DNA of 12,707 bases from RGIG6904 sp024680835. GTDB lineage: Bacteria; Bacillota; Clostridia; Lachnospirales; Lachnospiraceae. The stretch's first letter is position 1, and every line of letters starts with the position of its first letter. Below are positions 1 to 5,868 of this stretch, one piece after another. A model generated the notes under the pieces. That model saw only the letters and a list, made by a program, of their open reading frames with translations, ran no database searches and was not told the origin of the DNA. The stretch is taken from the NCBI GenBank assembly GCA_024680835.1, contig JAILBP010000030.1:1-12707 (forward strand). The letters are read 5' to 3'. A program made the translations under genes and the position numbers.

Positions 1-464
1 TAATGACAGGCATCTTAAACCGTGGCACCGGTGAGCAAAAGGTTATCGAAGCCATGGCAAACGGCCGGAAGGGAATGCTCTGCATTCTGGATGTCGACAA
101 GTTTAAGAATATCAATGATGACTATGGCCATAACGTAGGCGACAAAGTGATCCGCGGGATCGCAAATGCATTAAAACATGTTTTCCGCGATGAGGATATC
201 ATCTTCCGTCTGGGCGGGGATGAGTACGCCCTGTATATTATGGATCTGATGGATGAAGGGATAGCTAAGGAGCTGATGGAGCGTTTCTTTAATGAAATCT
301 CCAAGATAGACATTCCGGAGCTTGACGGCAGACAAATCTGCGTAAGCGCCGGTGCTGCGTTCTTCAAAGAGGGCGATAAGCACTCCTTCGAGGACCTTTA
401 TAAACTGGCAGACAGCGGTGTATATGCAGGCAAGAAGATCAGCGGCTGCACACTGAATTTCTGA
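1..464 (+). CDS. GGDEF domain protein (diguanylate cyclase), C-terminal part, 5' truncated by window edge
   Basis: This is the catalytic domain of a diguanylate cyclase, which makes cyclic di-GMP from two GTP. The open frame enters from the left edge; the first full codon is at position 3, and the visible MTGILNR matches the start of a GGDEF domain (usual form D-x-LTG-x-x-NR), so the real start and any sensor domain lie upstream. Counting from codon 3, the metal and substrate motif LDVDKFKNINDDYGH is at residues 29-43, with GD at 46-47. The signature is GGDEY at 71-75, with Tyr in place of the usual final Phe. An inhibitory I-site RxxD (RDED, 62-65) sits at the normal distance before it. The end of the domain has VYAGKKISG where most members have lYxAKxxGrN. 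The residues needed for activity are present, so an active, product-inhibited enzyme is likely. The signal it senses cannot be inferred. Confidence 0.9.
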   Translation, partial: MTGILNRGTGEQKVIEAMANGRKGMLCILDVDKFKNINDDYGHNVGDKVIRGIANALKHVFRDEDIIFRLGGDEYALYIMDLMDEGIAKELMERFFNEISKIDIPELDGRQICVSAGAAFFKEGDKHSFEDLYKLADSGVYAGKKISGCTLNF

Positions 465-653
465 TCTGTGATGACAGGTTGATCGCAGCTCTTCGTTACT
501 GTGCTAATCCAAATAAGTTTTCAGTTCTATGGAATTCTTGAGAAAAACATGAAACCGGTATACGACTCTGCCAGACGGCAGGGGTTTGTAGATTTGAAAT
601 AGATAAAGCCATCTACGAAGAATGCCACACAGGGATACGGATAAAGATATGGC
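465..653. other. Non-coding interval with two adjacent hairpins
   Basis: There is no credible gene between the GGDEF stop and the ohrR promoter. It contains a 7-bp hairpin (566-572 with 577-583, loop AGAC, one G-U pair) and immediately after it a 9-pair hairpin (585-593 with 611-619, one G-U pair, 17-nt loop). Neither is followed by a T-run, so neither is a normal intrinsic terminator. I could not match the pair to a riboswitch class. It may be the 3' UTR of the GGDEF gene or an unrecognised structured RNA. Confidence 0.4.
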
Positions 654-682
654 TTGACAGGATATCTTGCACAAAATATAAT
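654..682 (+). promoter_or_regulatory. Sigma-A promoter of ohrR
   Basis: A perfect TTGACA (654-659) is separated by exactly 17 nt from a perfect TATAAT (677-682). Transcription should start near 689-690, about 26 nt before the ohrR start codon. A promoter this strong in front of a regulator gene suggests it is held down by a repressor, probably OhrR itself. Confidence 0.85.
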
Positions 683-685
683 ATA

Positions 686-704
686 GCAAAACAATGTATT
701 TTGC
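686..704. promoter_or_regulatory. Candidate OhrR operator (palindrome over the transcription start)
   Basis: A 19-bp inverted repeat, with perfect arms GCAAAA (686-691) and TTTTGC (699-704) and one further matching pair inside, covers the predicted +1 of the ohrR promoter. Its position between the -10 element and the ribosome binding site is where a dimeric winged-helix repressor would block transcription. MarR/OhrR proteins bind AT-rich palindromes of about this size, so autoregulation is the simplest reading. The sequence is not the same as the known B. subtilis ohrA operator. Confidence 0.5.
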
Positions 705-715
705 GAGGTAATGAA

Positions 716-1150
716 ATGGCACAGGAATATGAACAGCTATTATTAAAAAATCAATTGTGTTTTCCGCTGTATGCGTGTGGGAGAAAGATAGTCGGAAGTT
801 ACACGCCCTTTCTTAAGCCGCTGGGGATTACATATACCCAGTACATAGTGATGATGGTGCTGTGGGAGAATGAGAGCGTCAATGTTGGCCAGTTGGGAGA
901 ACTGCTGCATCTTGACGCGGGAACGCTGACACCTCTCTTGAAAAGGCTTGAAAAAGCGGGCTTTGTCACACGCCGCAGATCATCTGAGGACGAGCGCATT
1001 ACCATTATTGCGTTGACCCCGGAGGGGGAGGCATTAAAGGAAAAGTGCAAGGATATCCCTGCACAGATGTCTACAGGCAACACGCCATTAAATGAGAAAG
1101 AGGCAAAGGAGTTATACAGGCTGCTGTACAAACTGTTAGGCAGCGATTGA
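716..1150 (+). CDS. ohrR: OhrR-type MarR family repressor, organic peroxide sensor
   Basis: This encodes a 144-aa winged helix-turn-helix repressor of the MarR family, OhrR branch, which leaves DNA when organic hydroperoxides oxidise a cysteine. The ATG at 716 is chosen over an in-frame TTG at 701 because GAGG at 705-708 lies 7 nt upstream of it. With this start the NQLCF motif puts the sensing cysteine at Cys15, the same number as in B. subtilis OhrR. The two tyrosines that assist the cysteine there also fall at Tyr19 and Tyr29. The recognition region LDAGTLTPLLKRLE is at 66-79, and the wing RRRSSEDER at 86-94. Extra cysteines are Cys21 and Cys111; neither clearly matches the second redox cysteine of two-Cys OhrR proteins, so a one-Cys mechanism is likely. 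It has its own promoter and terminator. No ohr peroxidase gene lies next to it, so its main target may be elsewhere. Confidence 0.9.
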   Translation: MAQEYEQLLLKNQLCFPLYACGRKIVGSYTPFLKPLGITYTQYIVMMVLWENESVNVGQLGELLHLDAGTLTPLLKRLEKAGFVTRRRSSEDERITIIALTPEGEALKEKCKDIPAQMSTGNTPLNEKEAKELYRLLYKLLGSD

Positions 1151-1162
1151 CGCTGAAATCAG

Positions 1163-1209
1163 GATGATTTTACCCGGGATATCCCGGGTTTTTATTTTTT
1201 TCAATCATC
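1163..1209 (+). terminator. Intrinsic terminator of ohrR
   Basis: The 18-bp perfect palindrome ACCCGGGATATCCCGGGT (1172-1189) forms a 7-bp GC-rich stem with an AUAU loop. It is followed directly by a run of T broken by one A (1189-1201). An outer repeat GATGATT (1163-1169) / AATCATC (1203-1209) encloses it. It lies 12 nt or more past the ohrR stop and separates ohrR from the dehydrogenase gene. Confidence 0.93.
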
Positions 1210-1255
1210 TTATAAAAGTGGATTTTTTGCTCGTGATCGGATATAATAGATCTGT

Positions 1256-1291
1256 TTGAGATAACTGATCAGCGGTTTGTTATAATACCGC
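1256..1291 (+). promoter_or_regulatory. Probable promoter of the D-lactate dehydrogenase gene, with overlapping inverted repeat
   Basis: TATAAT at 1281-1286 is preceded by TG at 1278-1279, an extended -10 element. A -35-like TTGAGA (1256-1261) lies 19 nt upstream, which is long but tolerable with an extended -10. A second TATAAT at 1242-1247 has only a poor -35 (TGGATT, 1219-1224). An inverted repeat GCGGT (1272-1276) / ACCGC (1287-1291) brackets the -10 box and could be an operator. It does not match the Rex consensus TTGTGA-N6-TCACAA that often controls fermentation genes. Confidence 0.5.
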
Positions 1292-1332
1292 CGGGAGATG
1301 GTGCTTTATATTTTTTCAAGGAGGGATCGCAA

Positions 1333-2370
1333 ATGTTGAAGGTGGCTTTTTTTGACACGAAGGAATACGACAGGGCATCTTTTGAAAAGGTTGCGGGACA
1401 GGGAGATATCAGTATCAAGTACCTGGAGACAAAACTCACGGAAGATACGGCCGAGCTTGCCAAAGGATGCGATGTGGTCTGTGTCTTTGTGAATGACAAT
1501 GTGAATGCTGCAGTGATAGACAAACTGTACGAATACGGCATCAGGATGATAGCCTTGAGATGTGCGGGATACAATAACGTTGATCTGGAGCATGCCTATG
1601 GAAAAATTCATGTGGTCCATGTGCCGGCATACTCGCCCTACGCTGTGGCGGAACATGCAGCGGCTTTGCTGCTCACGTCCATAAGGCGTATTCACAAGGC
1701 ATACAACAGAACAAGGGATTTCAATTTCTCACTGAACGGACTGGCAGGGTTTGACCTCCACGGCAAGACAGTGGGCATAGTGGGTACGGGTAAGATCGGC
1801 AGGATCTTTATCGACATATGCCGCGGATTCGGCATGAACGTCATCGCCTATGACAGATTCCCGGCAGCGGACAGCGGTATCGAATATGTCGCTTTGGATG
1901 AGCTGTTTGAAAAGAGCGATATCATATCCCTTCACTGTCCTCTCACAGAGGATACAAAGCACATGATCGACGGCAAAGCCATCGACAGGATGAAGAAGGG
2001 AGTTGTGATCATAAACACCTCCAGAGGCGCTCTCATAGATGCAGAGGCATTGCTTGACGGTATCAAGGCCAGAAAGGTTGGCGCAGCCTGCCTTGATGTA
2101 TATGAGGAGGAAGCGGATATATTCTTTGAGGACAGGTCGGGTCACATATTGAATGACGATCTTCTGTCAAGGCTCATCTCAATGCCCAATGTTATAGTGA
2201 CATCTCATCAGGCGTTTCTGACGGTGGAAGCTTTGAATAACATTGCTGAAGCCACCCTTGCCAATATACGGTCCTTCTATGACAACGACGGCATATGCGA
2301 AAACGAACTCTGCTACCGCTGCGGCAATGTTGAGCAGTGCAAAAAAGCCAGAAAAGAGAGATGCTTTTGA
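1333..2370 (+). CDS. ldhA: Fermentative D-lactate dehydrogenase, LdhA type
   Basis: This 345-aa NAD-dependent D-2-hydroxyacid dehydrogenase most likely reduces pyruvate to D-lactate and so reoxidises NADH in fermentation. A strong AAGGAGGG at 1318-1325 lies 7 nt before the ATG. The protein closely follows E. coli LdhA: VCVFVNDN at 49-56, ALRCAGYNNVDL at 74-85, VPAYSPYAVAEHA at 97-109, and the Rossmann glycines GTGKIG at 151-156 with Asp174 after the second strand. The catalytic set is Arg231 (TSRGALID), Glu260 (DVYEEE) and His292 (SHQAF), with the same spacing as the E. coli triad. The usual protein ends near NELV. Here NELCYRC opens an extra tail with cysteines at 322, 327, 330, 336 and 344, a feature I do not know from the characterised enzymes. 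There is no clear terminator before the next gene. Confidence 0.92.
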   Translation: MLKVAFFDTKEYDRASFEKVAGQGDISIKYLETKLTEDTAELAKGCDVVCVFVNDNVNAAVIDKLYEYGIRMIALRCAGYNNVDLEHAYGKIHVVHVPAYSPYAVAEHAAALLLTSIRRIHKAYNRTRDFNFSLNGLAGFDLHGKTVGIVGTGKIGRIFIDICRGFGMNVIAYDRFPAADSGIEYVALDELFEKSDIISLHCPLTEDTKHMIDGKAIDRMKKGVVIINTSRGALIDAEALLDGIKARKVGAACLDVYEEEADIFFEDRSGHILNDDLLSRLISMPNVIVTSHQAFLTVEALNNIAEATLANIRSFYDNDGICENELCYRCGNVEQCKKARKERCF

Positions 2371-2371
2371 G

Positions 2372-2400
2372 TTGTACGCAACACAGAATTGTGGTAATAT
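2372..2400 (+). promoter_or_regulatory. Probable promoter of the Opp/Dpp-type operon
   Basis: An extended -10 (TG at 2392-2393, then TAATAT at 2395-2400) has a weak -35 (TTGTAC, 2372-2377) at 17 nt. The spacer contains the inverted repeat CACA-N4-TGTG (2382-2393), which might be a regulator site. With no terminator after ldhA, readthrough from the upstream gene is also possible. Confidence 0.45.
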
Positions 2401-2442
2401 AGGAACATTATGATTAACACTAAAACAGGAGGCATGAAGATC

Positions 2443-4845
2443 ATGAAGAAAAAGAGATTTATGGCTGTGTTGTTGACGGCAGCGCTGGCGTTAGGCGCAT
2501 GCGGGAAGACTCCCGATGCCGGAACGACTGCACCGCAGGATGCGGACACATCAGAGGGAAAGGCGACGACGGATCAGGGTACGGACGTGAGTGATGGTTC
2601 CGGCGACAGTGCAGCGGATGTGAGCGATACGGGTTCGGATGTTCCGCTGGTAGTAGCCAGTGATGAGTTTTCTGAAAAGTTCTGTTCTGTATTTGCGGCC
2701 AGTGTACCGGATCAGCAGGTGGCGGACATGACTACCGTAAGTCTTATAGCAAATGACCGTGTTGGCGATGTGATCTACCACGGTATCGAAGGTGAGACCC
2801 GCAATTACAACGGAACAGATTATACATATTACGGCATTTCGGATTGTGATGTGACTGAGAATGCTGACGGTACGGTGGATTATAAATTCACGCTCCGCGA
2901 TGATGTGAAATTCTCCGATGGAGAGCCTCTCACAGCGGATGATGTAATCTTCACATACTATGTTGAGAGCGATCCGTCATATGACGGAGGTGCCTCTCTG
3001 TATTCGCTTCCGATAAAGGGTATGGAAGCTTATCGTAACGGAAGCGATACACTCTTCAATCTGTTGCTCAAGGCTGGCAGTGATAATACTGATTTCACTT
3101 TCTTTACCGAGCAGCAGCAGAAAGATTTCTGGGAGAAAGATCTTCAGGCAGCAGGCGAGCAGTTTGCCAAGAGCATTGCCAATTACTGCATAGCGGAAGG
3201 ATATGTGACAGGTGATGAGCATTTTGATACTCATGTGATCGCCAACGGCATGTTGAACTGGGGCTTTGCCAAGGCCAATGACGACGGCAGCATCACTACC
3301 GGTTCAGGCAAGACCTACACTCTGGAGGGTGATGATGAACCCAATGAGGTGGATTTCTGGAATGAGCTGTACGCGGCTTATGACGGGGATGTGGTGACAC
3401 TTTCCGAGACAGAGCAGGCAGATGCTCCCATCACGGATTTCCTGCCGGACGTTTACAAGAACGCTATTGAGACAGGAGAGAGCGCACCCAACATCGAAGG
3501 TATTGTAAAGACCGGTGATTACAGCTTTACTGTTACCCTTGATCAGGTTGACGCCACAGCGATCTACCAGATCGGAGGCTATGTGCTCCCGCTCCACTAC
3601 TACGGCGATAAGTCGCTGTATGATTATGACAATAACAGTTTTGGTTTCACAAAGGGCGACCTTTCCGGGATCCGTGAAAAGATCACAAAGCCTCTGGGCG
3701 CAGGTCCCTATGTTTTCGACAAATATGAAGCCAAGACGGTATATATGAAAGCCAATGAGAATTATTGGAAGGGTGTTCCCAATATCAAGGAGCTTCAGTT
3801 CAGAGTCACCCTTGATCCCGACAAAGAGCCCGGTGTGGCACAGGGTACACTGGATATCTCCGATCCCTCGGCTTCAAAGGAACGTCTTGATGTTGTAAGG
3901 GGTGAGAACAGCAATAATGAGCTCTCCGGCGACAAGATCGTCACCAGCCTGGTGGATGTATTGGGTTACGGTTATATCGGTATGAATTCCGAGAACGTAT
4001 GCGTCGCAGGCGATCCTTCCAGCGAGGCATCCAAGAATCTTCGTAAAGCCATCGCCACTGTTCTGGCGGTATATCGTGATGTGAACATCGATTCATACTA
4101 TGGCGATGCGGCATCCGTTATCAATTATCCGATCTCCAACACGAGCTGGGCAGCTCCGCAGCCCTCTGATCCGGATTATGCAATAGCATTCTCTGTGGAT
4201 GTTGACGGCAATCCGATCTTCACGGACGGCATGAGCGAAGATGACAAATATAAGGCTGCACTGGATGCTGCGCTTGGTTTCTTAGAGGCAGCAGGCTACA
4301 CTGTAAAAGACGGAAAAGTAACAGCTGCTCCGGAGGGAGCAAAGCTCACATATGAGATCCTCATCGGAGGAGCAGGTCAGGGCGATCATCCTTCATTCGG
4401 TATACTGACACAGGCTTCAGAGGCAATGAAGTCCATCGGTTTTGAGCTTAAGATAAATGATCTTTCGGATTCTTCGATCCTGTGGAGCAGCACAGAGGGC
4501 GGTACTGCAGAGATCTGGTGCGCAGCTTGGCAGGCTACCATAGATCCCGATATGTTCCAGGTTTATCATACCGAAGGCGGCAGTGCTTATATGTACCGCA
4601 TCAACCAGCCCGAGCTTGACGAGATGATCGTAGAGGCAAGGAGCACCGCGGATCAGAAGGTTCGTAAGGCGATCTACAAAGAGTGTCTGGACTACATCGT
4701 GGATTACGCAGTGGAGATCCCGGTATATCAGCGTCAGGACTGCGTACTCTTCTCGGCAGAGCGTATCAATACAGACACTATCACCAAGGACATCACGACC
4801 TTCTACGGTTGGGCCCAAGAGATAGAGAAGATGAAAATGAGATAA
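2443..4845 (+). CDS. Lipoprotein solute-binding protein of an Opp/Dpp-type ABC importer (SBP family 5), enlarged
   Basis: This is the extracellular receptor that captures the substrate and delivers it to the two permeases encoded next. AGGAGG at 2427-2432 favours the ATG at 2443; ATGs at 2410 and 2434 are before or too close to it. The 800-aa protein starts with a basic MKKKR, a hydrophobic stretch and a lipobox LGAC, so Cys20 should be lipidated and anchored. Residues 21-66 are a Gly/Ser/Thr/Asp-rich linker. Family-5 motifs follow: FTLRDDVKFSDGEPLTADDV (149-168), PLGAGPYVFDKYE (417-429), ANENYWKG (437-444), and a typical C-terminal end from QPELDEMIVEA (722-732) to AVEIPVYQR (756-764). Most members have 500-600 residues. 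Here about 150 extra residues lie between IKGMEAY (191-197) and IEGIVKTGDYSFTVTL (351-366). Peptides are the usual ligand, but the family also binds sugars and nickel, so the substrate is unknown. Confidence 0.9.
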   Translation: MKKKRFMAVLLTAALALGACGKTPDAGTTAPQDADTSEGKATTDQGTDVSDGSGDSAADVSDTGSDVPLVVASDEFSEKFCSVFAASVPDQQVADMTTVSLIANDRVGDVIYHGIEGETRNYNGTDYTYYGISDCDVTENADGTVDYKFTLRDDVKFSDGEPLTADDVIFTYYVESDPSYDGGASLYSLPIKGMEAYRNGSDTLFNLLLKAGSDNTDFTFFTEQQQKDFWEKDLQAAGEQFAKSIANYCIAEGYVTGDEHFDTHVIANGMLNWGFAKANDDGSITTGSGKTYTLEGDDEPNEVDFWNELYAAYDGDVVTLSETEQADAPITDFLPDVYKNAIETGESAPNIEGIVKTGDYSFTVTLDQVDATAIYQIGGYVLPLHYYGDKSLYDYDNNSFGFTKGDLSGIREKITKPLGAGPYVFDKYEAKTVYMKANENYWKGVPNIKELQFRVTLDPDKEPGVAQGTLDISDPSASKERLDVVRGENSNNELSGDKIVTSLVDVLGYGYIGMNSENVCVAGDPSSEASKNLRKAIATVLAVYRDVNIDSYYGDAASVINYPISNTSWAAPQPSDPDYAIAFSVDVDGNPIFTDGMSEDDKYKAALDAALGFLEAAGYTVKDGKVTAAPEGAKLTYEILIGGAGQGDHPSFGILTQASEAMKSIGFELKINDLSDSSILWSSTEGGTAEIWCAAWQATIDPDMFQVYHTEGGSAYMYRINQPELDEMIVEARSTADQKVRKAIYKECLDYIVDYAVEIPVYQRQDCVLFSAERINTDTITKDITTFYGWAQEIEKMKMR

Positions 4846-4879
4846 AGACAACACAAAGACAAAGACGAGAAAATACAAG

Positions 4880-5866
4880 ATGAAGAAGTTTGTACTGAAA
4901 AGACTATTGATATCAGTGGTACTGCTGTTCTTTGTATCACTGATAATTTACACTATCATGCGCTGTATGCCCACTTCCTACGTGGAAAATCAGGCGAGGG
5001 CTTTGGCTACAAGGCCCGGAGCCAAGAGCTACCAGGAGTGGGTGACACAGCTTAATGCACAGTACGGATTGGACGTGGGAGTGCTGCCGGGATATTTCAG
5101 GTGGCTCTCCCGGGCCGTCCGGCTCGATTTTGGCGATTCCTGGTTTTGGAATCAACCCATTCTGGACAAATTCAAAGATGTGATCTGGTATTCTTTTGCG
5201 CTGGGACTGGCTTCATTCATGCTGGAGATGCTGATCGCCATACCTCTGGGTATAGCGGCTGCCAGAAAGCAGTATTCCTTTACGGATTATTCGGTGACAG
5301 TCATAGCGCTGATCGGTATTTCCCTGCCCAGTTTCTTTTTCGCCACCATATTAAAATATATTTTCTCCATAAAGCTTGGATGGCTGGATCTCAGCGGTAC
5401 TGTGAGCAGAATGCACCAGTCCATGACTGAGTTTCAGCAGCTTCTGGACATAGCAAAACATATGATCCTGCCTGTGATCACCGTAACAGTGGTCAGCATC
5501 GGAGGATTGATGCGCTATGTGCGTACCAATATGTTAGAGGTGCTGAATTCGGATTACATCCGCACGGCGAGAGCGAAGGGCTTGTCGGAGAAGCGTGTCA
5601 TCAATCATCATGCTTTCCGCAACACACTGATACCTATAGTAACCCTGTTGGGCGGTTCGCTGCCTGCGCTGTTTTCAGGCGCGATGATCACGGAGCAGCT
5701 GTTCCAGATCCCGGGTATCGGATATACCTCCTATGTTTGTATCATGCAGGGAGATATACCTTTTGTAATGTTCTATATGGTATTTCTGGCGGTCCTGACC
5801 CTTTTGGGGAATCTGATCGCGGATATTTTGTATGCAGTGGTTGATCCACGTGTGAGGGTGAGCTGA
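4880..5866 (+). CDS. ABC importer permease, OppB/DppB family
   Basis: This 328-aa protein is one of the two membrane subunits of the importer. Six hydrophobic segments are visible, near residues 9-29, 104-127, 137-160, 195-214, 250-272 and 292-320, with the long extracytoplasmic loop after TM1 that is usual for OppB. The cytoplasmic EAA loop that contacts an ATPase spans 225-252 (DYIRTARAKGLSEKRV, ending in NTLIP), followed by the conserved FQIPGIGY (275-282). Length and layout are normal for the family. It starts 34 nt after the binding-protein stop with only a weak purine-rich site (GACGAGA), so translation may depend partly on coupling. Its end lies 2 nt before the next gene, and GAGGGTGAG at its 3' end serves as the ribosome binding site for permease C. 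Confidence 0.92.
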   Translation: MKKFVLKRLLISVVLLFFVSLIIYTIMRCMPTSYVENQARALATRPGAKSYQEWVTQLNAQYGLDVGVLPGYFRWLSRAVRLDFGDSWFWNQPILDKFKDVIWYSFALGLASFMLEMLIAIPLGIAAARKQYSFTDYSVTVIALIGISLPSFFFATILKYIFSIKLGWLDLSGTVSRMHQSMTEFQQLLDIAKHMILPVITVTVVSIGGLMRYVRTNMLEVLNSDYIRTARAKGLSEKRVINHHAFRNTLIPIVTLLGGSLPALFSGAMITEQLFQIPGIGYTSYVCIMQGDIPFVMFYMVFLAVLTLLGNLIADILYAVVDPRVRVS

Positions 5867-5868
5867 TA

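Noticed and set aside
566..650. Known riboswitch, including c-di-GMP type given the GGDEF neighbour
   Set aside because: The conserved GEMM core bases are not present, and the ohrR promoter lies downstream of the structure, so it could not control that gene from its own transcript.
504..722. 72-codon minus-strand frame across the ohrR promoter
   Set aside because: No ribosome site or family pattern; it would run across a perfect promoter and operator.
1272..1291. Rex operator in front of ldhA
   Set aside because: The inverted repeat GCGGT/ACCGC does not resemble TTGTGA-N6-TCACAA. It may be an operator for something else.
2371..2393. Small hairpins after ldhA (GTTG-TACG-CAAC and CACA-GAAT-TGTG) as a terminator
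   Set aside because: The stems are only 4 bp and there is no T-run; the segment is better explained as part of the operon promoter.
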